Positions 35,743 to 44,612 of a stretch of DNA of 64,000 bases are shown piece by piece (the stretch's first letter is position 1; every line of letters begins with the position of its first letter). This DNA comes from Neobacillus niacini. GTDB lineage: Bacteria > Bacillota > Bacilli > Bacillales > Cytobacillaceae. The translations under genes were made by a program, and so were the position numbers. The notes under the pieces are model-generated. The model saw only the letters and a list, made by a program, of their open reading frames with translations. It was not told where the DNA came from and searched no databases. The DNA is taken from contig NZ_JAUSZN010000001.1 of NCBI RefSeq assembly GCF_030817595.1, positions 6,126,001 to 6,190,000 of the forward strand. Direction: 5' to 3'.

Positions 35743-37443
35743 TTGTTATCAGAATTATCGATTAAGAACTTTGCTATCATTGAGGCCCTTTCCGTTTCTT
35801 TTGACAAAGGGCTGACCGTTTTAACAGGAGAAACAGGTGCGGGGAAATCCATTATTATTGATGCTATCCATCTGCTCGTAGGTGGCAGAGGTTCCGCTGA
35901 ATTTGTCAGACATGGAGAGGAAAAAGCCGAAATCGAAGGTCTTTTTCAAATTGATGAACACCATCCTTGTCATTCAAAGGCTCTTGAGTTTGGAATCGAA
36001 ATCGAAGAAGGAATGGTTGTTTTACGGAGAGATATCTCTCATTCAGGCAAAAGTGTCTGTAGAATCAATGGAAAGCTAGTGACGATATCGACTCTTCGTG
36101 AAGTAGGTTCAACCCTAGTGGACATACATAGTCAGCACGAACACCAAGATTTAATGGATGAGAGCAGGCACTTACTATTACTCGACCAATACGGGATTGA
36201 AGAAATTTCTCAGTCACAAGCAGAATATCAAGAAGTGTTTCACCGCTATGAACAAACGTCCCAGAAGCTTAAATCATTAAGTGAAAATGAGCAAAAGACA
36301 GCGCACCGACTCGATCTTATTCAATTTCAGTTTGATGAGATTCAAAATGCAAAATTAAAGATTAATGAAGATGAACAACTCTTCGAAGAAAAAAGAAAAC
36401 TTGCGAATTTTGAGCGTGTATTTGAGGCGATTCAATCCAGTTATAATGCTCTTACGGGAGAACAAAAGGGGCTAGATTGGATTAGTATGGTAATGGGGCA
36501 CCTTGAAGATGCTGCTTCATTGGATTCCTCTTATAAAGAAATATATGAATCCGTTATGAACAGCTTTTATCAATTGGAAGATGCTTCTCGGACATTAAGG
36601 AATGATCTAGACGGATTAGAATATGATCCCCAACGTTTAAATGAGATTGAAGAACGGTTAAATGAAATTAATCAATTGAAGCGGAAGTATGGAAAAACCA
36701 TTGAAGAAATTATAGAATACGCTGCAAAAATCGAAGAAGAAATCGAAACATTGCAGAATAAAGAAACTCACATAGGTCAATTAGAAAAGCAATTAACATC
36801 CATTAAAAAGGACTTAATTCTGGAGGCTAAGCAGTTAACCGAACTCCGAAAACAATGGGCTGATAAGCTTACTAACTTAATACACAATGAGTTAAAAGAA
36901 CTTTACATGGCGAAAACTGTATTCGAAATTCGATTTGAAACTATATTACCCCATTTTTCAAAAAACGGAGTCGATCACGTGGAGTTCTATATTTCCACAA
37001 ATCCTGGTGAACCATTAAAGCCATTATCAAAGATTGCCTCCGGCGGAGAGCTATCAAGAATTATGCTGGCACTAAAAAGTATTTTTTCAAAGCACCAAGG
37101 TGTTACCTCGATTATTTTTGACGAGGTGGATACAGGAGTCAGCGGCAGAGTGGCCCAGTCAATTGCTGAAAAAATATATAATGTAGCTGTTGATTCGCAA
37201 GTTTTATGTATTTCTCATTTGCCGCAAGTAGCGGCCATGGCAGATACTCATCTTTTTATTTCCAAGGTTACTGAAGGCGGCCGGACCAAAACTTCGGTCA
37301 GTCCACTTAGTGTCGAAGAGAAAATAAAGGAAATTGGCCGCATGATTTCAGGTGCTGAAATTACTGATCTAACTAAAAAACATGCCGAGGAATTGTTGTT
37401 TTTAGCTTCAGAAAATAAAAAAATTGAAAAGCTTCCCAATTAG
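35743..37443 (+). CDS. recN: DNA repair protein RecN
   Basis: 566 residues, SMC-like ATPase of recombinational repair. Walker A GETGAGKS near residue 32, coiled-coil arms (about 160-360), signature KIASGGELSRIMLALK, Walker B IIFDEVDTG. TTG start after GGGGGAA. ArgR-RecN-SpoIVB order is conserved in Bacillus. Confidence 0.97.
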   Translation: MLSELSIKNFAIIEALSVSFDKGLTVLTGETGAGKSIIIDAIHLLVGGRGSAEFVRHGEEKAEIEGLFQIDEHHPCHSKALEFGIEIEEGMVVLRRDISHSGKSVCRINGKLVTISTLREVGSTLVDIHSQHEHQDLMDESRHLLLLDQYGIEEISQSQAEYQEVFHRYEQTSQKLKSLSENEQKTAHRLDLIQFQFDEIQNAKLKINEDEQLFEEKRKLANFERVFEAIQSSYNALTGEQKGLDWISMVMGHLEDAASLDSSYKEIYESVMNSFYQLEDASRTLRNDLDGLEYDPQRLNEIEERLNEINQLKRKYGKTIEEIIEYAAKIEEEIETLQNKETHIGQLEKQLTSIKKDLILEAKQLTELRKQWADKLTNLIHNELKELYMAKTVFEIRFETILPHFSKNGVDHVEFYISTNPGEPLKPLSKIASGGELSRIMLALKSIFSKHQGVTSIIFDEVDTGVSGRVAQSIAEKIYNVAVDSQVLCISHLPQVAAMADTHLFISKVTEGGRTKTSVSPLSVEEKIKEIGRMISGAEITDLTKKHAEELLFLASENKKIEKLPN

Positions 37444-37456
37444 GGGAGCTTTTTTA
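37427..37456 (+). terminator. Terminator overlapping the recN stop
   Basis: AAAAGCTTCCC pairs with GGGGAGCTTTT around the recN stop codon, followed by T. The stem includes the last recN codons. Confidence 0.7.
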
Positions 37457-37552
37457 TGTTGTATCAGGTTATAAATGGCGCAGATGCAGGCAAAATTAAA
37501 GATGTAGCCATTTCGATATAAGTGTGAAACAGAAGCGAGGAGAGTGAAGATT

Positions 37553-38842
37553 TTGAAGTTAGAAATAATTAGAAAGATCATTGGTGGAATTCTCCTTGTT
37601 TCATTAATCAGCGTTCTATTTTTTCAGCCATTTCAGCAGTACCTTGATATACCAAAGACCATTACAGTCTTTGAAGGACAAGAATATACTTTCCAAAAGG
37701 CTGTACCGGTATCAGCCTCATTAGTATCTCACAATCCAAATATCACACTTGAGCAAGATCAAAGCAGTGTTTCCCTAACAGCCAGTGTAGACGGTAAAGA
37801 TGAAATGTTACTGGAATTTGCAGGAATTCCCGTAAAAAAGGTCGATGTAAATGTCTTAAAGGATTTTAAAGTACAGCCAGGAGGACAATCCATTGGTGTT
37901 AAATTAAACACGGTTGGCGTATTGGTCGTAGGTCACCATTTAGTTAATACCGAAGACGGAAAAAAATCACCTGGTGAAATTGCAGGAATAAAAATTGGTG
38001 ATATCATTACCGAAATCAATGGAAACAAAATTGAAAAAATGACAGACGTAGCTCCTTTTGTACAAAATGCAGGACAAAGCGGGCAGGCATTAGATATGGT
38101 TATTAGCAGGGAAAGTGGTAAGTTCACAACGAAGCTTACTCCGCTTAAAGATAAGGGAGAAAACTCCTATAAGCTTGGATTATATATTCGTGATTCAGCA
38201 GCAGGTATTGGAACCATGACTTTTTTTCATCCACAAACGAAAAAATATGGTGCTTTAGGACATGTTATTTCTGATATGGATACAAAGAAGCCGATAGTTG
38301 TTGAAGATGGTCAAATCGTTCGTTCAACTGTTACTTCTATTGAAAAAGGAAGTAATGGTGATCCTGGTGAAAAGCTTGCACGTTTCTCTTCAGATCGTGA
38401 AATTGTCGGAAATATCACAAAAAATAGTCCCTTTGGCATATTTGGGGTGTTAAATAGAGATTTAAAGAACGGAATTATGGATAAGCCAATGCCAATAGCC
38501 CTTTCCCACCAAGTAAAAGAGGGTCCGGCAAAAATCTTAACAGTTGTAAATGATGACAAGGTTGAAGAATTTGATATTGAAATTGTCAGCACTATCCCGC
38601 AGAAATTTCCAGCAACGAAAGGCATGGTATTAAAAGTTACCGACCCAAGGCTTCTAGAAAAAACGGGTGGAATCGTTCAAGGTATGAGCGGAAGTCCTAT
38701 TATTCAGGATGGTAAGCTGATTGGTGCCGTAACACATGTCTTTGTCAATGATCCAACCTCCGGTTATGGAGTGCACATTGAATGGATGTTAAATGAAGCA
38801 GGAATTAACATATATGAAAAACCACAAGAAAAAGCAAGTTAA
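37553..38842 (+). CDS. spoIVB: SpoIVB intermembrane signalling serine protease
   Basis: 429 residues, S55 peptidase secreted from the forespore that triggers pro-sigma-K processing. Membrane anchor (about 7-25), PDZ domain (about 115-200, [13 protein letters not shown]), then the protease domain with catalytic His in LGHVISD and Ser in GMSGSPI. TTG 37553 fits GAGGAG about 10 bases upstream; GTG 37544 is too close to it. Confidence 0.95.
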   Translation: MKLEIIRKIIGGILLVSLISVLFFQPFQQYLDIPKTITVFEGQEYTFQKAVPVSASLVSHNPNITLEQDQSSVSLTASVDGKDEMLLEFAGIPVKKVDVNVLKDFKVQPGGQSIGVKLNTVGVLVVGHHLVNTEDGKKSPGEIAGIKIGDIITEINGNKIEKMTDVAPFVQNAGQSGQALDMVISRESGKFTTKLTPLKDKGENSYKLGLYIRDSAAGIGTMTFFHPQTKKYGALGHVISDMDTKKPIVVEDGQIVRSTVTSIEKGSNGDPGEKLARFSSDREIVGNITKNSPFGIFGVLNRDLKNGIMDKPMPIALSHQVKEGPAKILTVVNDDKVEEFDIEIVSTIPQKFPATKGMVLKVTDPRLLEKTGGIVQGMSGSPIIQDGKLIGAVTHVFVNDPTSGYGVHIEWMLNEAGINIYEKPQEKAS

Positions 38843-38890
38843 AACGAAAACGAAACTCCATTACAGCTAGACCATACTAAGAATAAAAAC

Positions 38891-38920
38891 AAAATAGGCG
38901 ATTCAGCCTATTTTGTTTTA
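38891..38920 (+). terminator. Terminator after spoIVB
   Basis: AAAATAGGC (38891-38899) pairs perfectly with GCCTATTTT (38906-38914), followed by GTTTT. Confidence 0.8.
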
Positions 38921-38930
38921 CATAAGATTA

Positions 38931-39072
38931 TTCGACAAAACAATGGAAGAATAAGGCATATATGCGAATTTAGTCGAAATTTAAAGGAAAACAAAGAAAA
39001 GATAAGATTTTATCACTATTTTAAGAAATATTAAAAAAACTAGAGGAATTTTAGTTGCATTGTCGAATTTCT
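38931..39072 (+). promoter_or_regulatory. spo0A control region: 0A boxes and sigma-H promoter
   Basis: AGAGGAATT (39042-39050) and GTCGAAT (39062-39068), 11 bases apart, match the sigma-H consensus exactly. Three Spo0A boxes are visible: TTCGACAA on the minus sense (38931-38938, perfect), TAGTCGAA (38971-38978, one mismatch) and TTGTCGAA (39060-39067, perfect, overlapping the sigma-H -10). This is the autoregulated layout known from B. subtilis. Confidence 0.75.
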
Positions 39073-39152
39073 AATTTAGAATAGAATTAAGACAATAAAA
39101 GATAAACGATAAAATAGAGATATGACCATTTGGATTTGAGGAGGAAATAAAG

Positions 39153-39944
39153 GTGAAAAAGATTAAAGTTTGTGTCGTTGACGACAATAGGGAATTAGTG
39201 GGGTTATTAGAGGACTATATTTCGTCCCAGGATGATATGGAGATTGCAGGTATTGCTCACAATGGTCAGGATTGTTTAGATATGCTTGAATCAACGGATA
39301 CGGATGTACTCGTTTTAGATATTATTATGCCTCATCTTGATGGATTAGCCGTTCTAGAGCGCTTAAGAGAGTTGAAGAAAGGCGCTATTCCAAACGTTAT
39401 TATGTTGACTGCATTTGGTCAAGAAGACGTTACGAAGAAGGCTGTAGAGCTTGGAGCGTCTTATTTTATTTTAAAGCCGTTTGATATGGAGAATTTAGGA
39501 AACCATATCCGTCAGGTGAGTGGTAAAAGCAGCCAGGTTAGCCGCAAGGTACCTACCGGAAATTACCGGACACACACTGAACATAAACCAAGGAACTTAG
39601 ATGCCAGCATTACAAGCATTATTCACGAGATTGGTGTTCCTGCGCATATTAAGGGATATTTATACTTACGTGAGGCTATTTCAATGGTATACAATGATAT
39701 TGAATTACTGGGATCGATTACGAAGGTATTATACCCTGATATCGCAAAGAAATATAATACGACAGCCAGCCGTGTTGAACGTGCAATCCGACATGCTATT
39801 GAGGTTGCATGGAGCCGTGGAAACATTGATTCCATTTCCTCGTTATTTGGGTACACCGTAAGCATGTCCAAAGCTAAACCAACAAACTCAGAGTTTATCG
39901 CTATGGTTGCGGATAAATTACGTTTAGAACATAAGGCAAGCTGA
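39153..39944 (+). CDS. spo0A: Sporulation master regulator Spo0A
   Basis: 263 residues. Receiver domain (about 1-120) with phospho-acceptor D56 in VLDIIMP, acidic D10/D11 and Lys in LKPF; hinge; then the C-terminal effector domain with the DNA-binding helix segment [20 protein letters not shown]. Full length and intact. However, codons 221-262 belong to a 125-bp sequence repeated perfectly at 59555-59679, and the DNA downstream is a mobile element. The last codons GCA AGC TGA therefore come from the element, while the displaced chromosomal end reads GCC TCT TGA; both give Ala-Ser-stop. AGGAGG lies before ATG. Confidence 0.98.
   Translation: MKKIKVCVVDDNRELVGLLEDYISSQDDMEIAGIAHNGQDCLDMLESTDTDVLVLDIIMPHLDGLAVLERLRELKKGAIPNVIMLTAFGQEDVTKKAVELGASYFILKPFDMENLGNHIRQVSGKSSQVSRKVPTGNYRTHTEHKPRNLDASITSIIHEIGVPAHIKGYLYLREAISMVYNDIELLGSITKVLYPDIAKKYNTTASRVERAIRHAIEVAWSRGNIDSISSLFGYTVSMSKAKPTNSEFIAMVADKLRLEHKAS
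39813..39937 (+). repeat. Left attachment repeat (attL) inside spo0A
   Basis: 125 bp identical base for base to 59555-59679. It starts exactly at codon 221 (AGC) of spo0A and ends inside codon 263 region (GCx). Outside it the two copies diverge at once on both sides. The crossover site should lie within it. Confidence 0.92.
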
Positions 39945-40044
39945 GAGGGTTAGGAATAGGCTTTAGGGGAAACACTAAACCAATGAATTTCTTAAATACC
40001 AACTCATCTTTCGGATTTAAAGCCAATAAACTTTACTAATCTCA

Positions 40045-40075
40045 CCCAATAAATCAATTGATTTATTGGGTTTTG
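40045..40075. terminator. Element-supplied terminator after spo0A
   Basis: A perfect 26-base palindrome, CCCAATAAATCAATTGATTTATTGGG (40045-40070) split as two 13-base arms, followed by TTTTG. It separates spo0A from the integrase gene and belongs to the inserted element. Confidence 0.75.
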
Positions 40076-40106
40076 TGTTTTGTTGGAAAATGAGGAGGAT
40101 TTTTTA

Positions 40107-41087
40107 ATGAAATTATCTGAACTAGAGTTTCATCTTGAGGACTTTTTACTGGCTTGTCAGAGTAAAAATTTGTCACCTAAAACATTATCATCCTATGAGC
40201 AATCACTGAAGCTATTTTTAGCCTATTTAAAAGCGGAGCATGGGGTAGATGATGTCCAACGAGTCAAAACAGGCCATATACGCCAATATGTAGCTTATGT
40301 GCAAGAAAGAGGGAAATACACCGTTGTTAATAGAGAAATATCAAAGACAATTAATCACCCTCAAAATCGAAGGGATTACAAGAAAACCGTATCAAGTGTA
40401 ACCATTAACAATTATATCCGTAATATAAAGGTATTCTTTAATTGGTTGGAACAAGAAGGTGAACTTCACAAAAATCCAGTTACCAAAATTGAACAAATTA
40501 AAACAGAACGAAGACAAAAGGTTGGAATAAATCAAGATGAATTTAATCGTCTACTGTCACAGTTTGATTACACAACGTTTCATGGGTATCGAAATAAAAT
40601 CATAACCATGTTACTTCAAGACACTGGTATGCGAATTACTGAATGTTTAGCTTTGGAGGTAGAATCAATTGATTTTAAACATCGAATGATTTTAGTAACC
40701 AAAACAAAAGACAGAAAGGAAAGGTACGTCTACTTTTCTCAGGTTATGGCAAGGGAACTAAAACATTACTTTAAATTTAAAGACAGATATACAGAAACGA
40801 ATTTGCTCTTCCCGACAACTAGAAACACGATTCTTACTATCCACTCCTTTGAAAAACAGCTTAAAAAAGCAGGACAACAGATTGGACTTAATATACATCC
40901 ACATCAATTACGGAATAACTTTGCAAGGCATTATTTACTGAATGGTGGAGATTTTTATACATTGAGTAGAATATTAGGACATAGCTCCGTAACGGTCACA
41001 GAGCAAGCCTATATGGACTTAACCAGAGAAGAAATTGGACAAAAGTATAACCAGCATAGTCCGTTGTCAAAATGGGGTATTAAGTAG
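40107..41087 (+). CDS. int: Tyrosine recombinase (element integrase)
   Basis: 326 residues, XerC/D-like phage-integrase family. N-terminal SAM-like core-binding domain (about 5-110) and catalytic domain with Arg in DTGMRITECLAL, HPHQLRN (H-x-x-R), GHSS and the nucleophile Tyr in TEQAYMDL. ATG 40107 follows GAGGAGG by 8 bases; a TTG further up (40080) precedes that site and is unlikely. Its place against the left attachment repeat makes it the enzyme for insertion into and excision from spo0A. No recognisable excisionase lies next to it. Confidence 0.92.
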   Translation: MKLSELEFHLEDFLLACQSKNLSPKTLSSYEQSLKLFLAYLKAEHGVDDVQRVKTGHIRQYVAYVQERGKYTVVNREISKTINHPQNRRDYKKTVSSVTINNYIRNIKVFFNWLEQEGELHKNPVTKIEQIKTERRQKVGINQDEFNRLLSQFDYTTFHGYRNKIITMLLQDTGMRITECLALEVESIDFKHRMILVTKTKDRKERYVYFSQVMARELKHYFKFKDRYTETNLLFPTTRNTILTIHSFEKQLKKAGQQIGLNIHPHQLRNNFARHYLLNGGDFYTLSRILGHSSVTVTEQAYMDLTREEIGQKYNQHSPLSKWGIK

Positions 41088-41089
41088 GT

Positions 41090-41245
41090 ATGAATAAGAA
41101 AATCAAACATATTGCCTATTACACCAAAAAAGTAGCACAAGAATGTACAAAGGCAAGACCAACATATACAGGTATTAGAAACTCTTTCCGTCATAAACGA
41201 TTATTAATGTATAAAAAAATGTTGAATGAAATGCTAACGAAATAA
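41090..41245 (+). CDS. Small basic protein, unknown
   Basis: A 51-residue frame that starts 2 bases after the integrase stop. The product is Lys/Arg/Tyr-rich (MNKKIKHIAYYTKKV...) with no known motif. The close spacing suggests co-transcription; a role as a recombination directionality factor is possible but nothing shows it. Its ribosome site is weak. Confidence 0.4.
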   Translation: MNKKIKHIAYYTKKVAQECTKARPTYTGIRNSFRHKRLLMYKKMLNEMLTK

Positions 41246-41406
41246 GTATAAAGCGGAAGGTGTTCTCCCTTTCTTCACATCGTTTTTTTAAAACTAAAAA
41301 AAATATGTATTCATAATATTAGAACATTATGGTACTTTTTAATTAGTGAAAGGTGCAAGGGATTAATAGAAATGAAAGTAAAGTAGGAATACGAGGAGGA
41401 GAAGCG

Positions 41407-42039
41407 ATGAAAAGATTTTTTTCATTAGTATTAGTATGTCTACTCATTTTTGTTGTTGGTTGCAATAAAGAAGACAAAGCCGAAGCAACTAAAACAGAGA
41501 ATAGGGGAAAAGAAGAAAGTAAGAAGAGTGAAGCAATAAAAGCAAGTGACAATATTGAACAAACAGACACTACAGAACAAATTGAAGAAACTCAAACTAT
41601 AGAAAAAATACCTTTGAGTGAAGATGAGAAAAAATATCTTAAAGTATTTGAAGATGCATTTGACAATGTATTGCTTACAGATTCAATGGCACTTCTTGAT
41701 TTAATTCAAGAAGCGGAGAATAATTCTTCCTTATATAAAGATGAAAATTGGAAAAATCAATTTACAGAGACATTAGCAAAAACGGCAACATTTGGCGATG
41801 TCCTGAAAAAAGGCGATGAGAAAAATGGTGTACCAGAGAAATTCAAAAAATTAAATACATTGACAATAGAATTTACAGAACTTGTTTTTATGGGTGGTGT
41901 AGCCGTAATGAATGGAGCAACACATGAAAATGAAGAAACTTTTAGCAAAGGTGTTAGTGTATTAACTAATGACGTAAATGATAAACTCGATGAAATCAAT
42001 GCAGAAGCGGAGAGAATAGGGAAAACGTATCAACAATGA
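41407..42039 (+). CDS. Putative lipoprotein, unknown function
   Basis: 210 residues with a lipoprotein signal (MKRFFSLVLVCLLIFVVGC, lipobox VVGC), a long charged, Glu/Lys/Thr-rich linker, and a helical C-terminal domain (about 75-210). ATG 41407 has GAGGAGGAG 6 bases upstream. Family not recognised. Surface lipoproteins on mobile elements sometimes act in exclusion or adhesion, but nothing in the sequence selects a role. Confidence 0.75.
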   Translation: MKRFFSLVLVCLLIFVVGCNKEDKAEATKTENRGKEESKKSEAIKASDNIEQTDTTEQIEETQTIEKIPLSEDEKKYLKVFEDAFDNVLLTDSMALLDLIQEAENNSSLYKDENWKNQFTETLAKTATFGDVLKKGDEKNGVPEKFKKLNTLTIEFTELVFMGGVAVMNGATHENEETFSKGVSVLTNDVNDKLDEINAEAERIGKTYQQ

Positions 42040-42648
42040 ATGTAACTTTTGAAAGGATGGGCAAATATGTTCATCCTTCATTTGTTGTCAGATACTCTAC
42101 TGAATTATCATACTTATAGCATTTGCAGAAAGGAATATTTATCTTGCAGTTGCAACTCCGATACTCGTTCCTTCCTTTATTAGTGTAATTATTTTCATGA
42201 GTTAAAAGGTTATGATTATCGATTGTAAAAATCCAGCGGTAATTTTTGCACTAAATCAAAGCATTTATTACAAATTGATTAGAAATTTTTGCATCAAATT
42301 TGAGCATTATTTCCGAGCGTGTTTGGAAAAAATGCTCCTAAAAAGAGCAGATATTACCGAGTATAGAATAAATATAGTGAAAAGAAATAAAGATAGAAAC
42401 AGGTAGTCGCTACGCTCCATCCTATCTGTTTTCGCTAACGCTCTTCTTTTATTCGCTTTGCTCACTACCTCACTCCGTTCGGTTGGGCTTCGCCCTTCCA
42501 TTACAGCAATTTTTTCCTATAGAGATAGTATTTTAATTGGGTCTTATAAAGGGAAGGGGAAAAAGGAATAGTTGAATAATGTCGTTAATAGAGCGTTTTT
42601 GTTAATATCATAAATAAACAATAATGTCAATAGTTATATAGCGTAAAA
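42040..42648. other. Non-coding stretch with a cluster of short hairpins
   Basis: About 600 bp with no convincing gene. 42405-42505 is richer in GC and packed with short mirrored words: CGCTACGC, CGCTAACGC, CGCTTTGC, GGGCTTCGCCC. TGCTCCTAAAAAGAGCA (42331-42347) is another hairpin. Similar hairpin strings occur near plasmid replication regions. An AT-rich frame at 42212-42406 is not supported. Confidence 0.45.
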
Positions 42649-42857
42649 TTGGACAAAAACTAAAAAATATGGTATAATAGTAATATAGTCAAGGGGTTTA
42701 CTTGACTGAATCAATATGAGCTAATCCAGAAGGAGGATAATCAGAAGGTGTGCATAGCTTAATCCCTGTAATCTTTTATTAGAGAACAGGGGTAGAAGAA
42801 AATGAATGCAAGAGATACCAGACAAACGTGACCAATGTCATGTTTTTTATTTTTTTG
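42649..42857 (+). ncRNA. Candidate short untranslated transcript upstream of the plasmid-like genes
   Basis: TTGGAC (42649) and TATAAT (42673-42678), 18 bases apart, make a plausible sigma-A promoter. About 150 bases later AAACGTGA (42824-42831) pairs with TCATGTTT (42838-42845), ending in T runs, a terminator. The transcript contains CCCTGT/ACAGGG complementarity and two good ribosome sites, each followed only by very short frames (4 and 9 codons). It may be a regulatory RNA or leader for the DUF5659-like and Rep-like genes that follow. Confidence 0.35.
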
Positions 42858-42914
42858 TAATACATAATCTCAACAATTACTTTAAAAAATGTAAGGAAAA
42901 TCACAAAAGGAGAA

Positions 42915-43124
42915 ATGAAAATGAATGGAGAAAGATACTTCTTCTGCTACTCAACAAATTTACTAGAGTTTTTGCGTTATGAGAAGGGAAAAAGGTATAT
43001 TTGTACCGCTTTGCATGACAAAACAATGAAACGTTTTTGGCTTTTTGAGAGAACTGAAGAATTAAATCAATCGTTGGTTGAGTACACCAATCGTAGCAGG
43101 GATTTAGGGTTACTCACTATCTAG
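42915..43124 (+). CDS. DUF5659-like small protein
   Basis: 69 residues. ERYFFCYSTNLLEFLRYEKGKRYICTALH and FWLFERTEELNQSLVEY resemble the DUF5659 family, small proteins common on Gram-positive plasmids and phages. AAAAGGAG lies 5 bases before ATG. It is followed at 39 bases by the Rep-like gene. Function unknown. Confidence 0.6.
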   Translation: MKMNGERYFFCYSTNLLEFLRYEKGKRYICTALHDKTMKRFWLFERTEELNQSLVEYTNRSRDLGLLTI

Positions 43125-43162
43125 GTCGTGGATAAGTAGTTAAATTAAAGGAGTTAATTAAA

Positions 43163-44248
43163 ATGAAAATGAACAATGTTAAAAGTTACGCCATTATTCC
43201 AAATGTGGCATTTAGTTTTGGTACAAAGTACCACTTAAATAAGGATGAGTTTATGTTGTTTGCTCACCTGCAATTCATGAAGCAAATTGGTTTAGAAAAT
43301 ACAACAGTCACAATGGTTGATATGTTGGTTAAAGGTCTTAGATGGGAGACAAGCACTAAATCTCGTGACAAAAATAGAGTAGTTGATGCACTTGAAGGGT
43401 TGAAAACAAAAGGATATATATCATTTGAGCATGAAGATAAAATCTTAAAAGATATTTTAGTCATCACAATCAATAAAGAAATGGAAAAACTTGAAGCAGA
43501 AACTAAGGTTGAGTGGAAAGAAAATCCCTTCGTTTGGAAAGGCTTCACAAAAGTTAAGTATGTCCAATACAATCTAGCAGAGAATAATGGTCATTACTTA
43601 ATGGCTATTTGTTACACAATGTGGCGAGAGAATGCCCAACACAAATGGAGAATCTCAATCAAAGAGTGGGAAGGAATACTTGGTGTAACTGATAAAACGG
43701 CAAGAGAAATTCTCATTGGTTGTGAAAAATTTATAGCTAAAATTAGTGGTAGTCATTATCGAGATGGAGATGGAAAAGTTAAACAAGAAGCAAATCAATA
43801 CACAATGCAAACTGTATCAGTTGAAAGCAATATCCAAAAGGTTACAAATGAAACAGTTGTAGAAAAGGCACTTGATAAAGCATACGCAAAAGTTACAGAT
43901 GAAAACATCAAATTTAATAGTGACCTGTTTAATCAAATTTTCGACAAGAAGACAAAATGGCAATCTAATGGGTACAAAGCTTGGAAAGAAACGACTTGTC
44001 CATTCGTTAAAGAAGGAGGTCAAAAGAAAATTGATGCAATGAGAGTGAGTAAAAAAAAGGTTGCAGGTGAAGTTGCTGACAGATTAGAAAGAGAGTATCA
44101 AGAATATCTTTCAGAACAAAAACAACAAAGTGAATGGATGGAACGACAAATGGCAAGGCATAACAACATGGACGATGATGAATGGATTTCCTCTTACAAA
44201 CCAAAAGAAAAACCTAGTATTGATAATACATATTTCTTAGAAGACTGA
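43163..44248 (+). CDS. Probable replication-initiator-like protein (winged helix)
   Basis: 361 residues. The N-terminal part (about 10-110) looks like a winged helix of replication-initiator type: SFGTKYHLNKDEFMLFAHLQFMKQ then MVDMLVKGLRWETSTKSRDKNRVVDALEGLKTKGYISFE. A second helical domain with DKTAREILIGCEKF follows, then a charged C-terminus. This layout resembles RepA_N/DnaD-like plasmid initiators, but I cannot name the family with certainty. AAAGGAG precedes the ATG. Together with the DUF5659-like gene it points to plasmid ancestry of the element. Confidence 0.5.
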   Translation: MKMNNVKSYAIIPNVAFSFGTKYHLNKDEFMLFAHLQFMKQIGLENTTVTMVDMLVKGLRWETSTKSRDKNRVVDALEGLKTKGYISFEHEDKILKDILVITINKEMEKLEAETKVEWKENPFVWKGFTKVKYVQYNLAENNGHYLMAICYTMWRENAQHKWRISIKEWEGILGVTDKTAREILIGCEKFIAKISGSHYRDGDGKVKQEANQYTMQTVSVESNIQKVTNETVVEKALDKAYAKVTDENIKFNSDLFNQIFDKKTKWQSNGYKAWKETTCPFVKEGGQKKIDAMRVSKKKVAGEVADRLEREYQEYLSEQKQQSEWMERQMARHNNMDDDEWISSYKPKEKPSIDNTYFLED

Positions 44249-44612
44249 TTATAGGTAAAACAAAAAAAGTAATAGGTTATGATTACAAAATGTATCTAAG
44301 ATTTTGGATATTGGATTAACCTTAAGTTACTCAACATAAGACACAACCCATGTATGGGAAAACTTAATGCTAATCGAGCATTCAAACACAAAAACATAAC
44401 ATAGATGAGAAACCCCATTCATTAATGGGGTTTCTATCTGTGTATAGGAGAGGAATATTACTAATACCCTCACTTCTCGTATTTCTGTACTTTTTCGCTT
44501 CCAGTAGGCAAATTATTTAAACTGAGTTTGGAAGAATATGTTATTCTATTAAAAACTATTATTATGTAATTGGCGATTAACATAATCTGGAATCATGTTG
44601 AGGAGGGATAAA
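44249..44612. other. Intergenic region with a terminator
   Basis: 364 bp without a gene. AGAAACCCCATT (44408-44419) pairs perfectly with AATGGGGTTTCT (44424-44435), CATT loop, a terminator. The next gene's ribosome site GAGGAGG is at 44599. Confidence 0.65.

Noticed and set aside
37456..37521. A 21-codon frame between recN and spoIVB
   Set aside because: It begins in the terminator T run, has no ribosome site and no recognisable product.
39813..39944. tRNA or tmRNA as the integration target
   Set aside because: No RNA gene fold is present; the duplicated sequence is entirely protein-coding spo0A.
42212..42406. A 64-codon frame in the element non-coding region
   Set aside because: No ribosome site, low-complexity AT-rich translation, and overlap with a hairpin-rich stretch.
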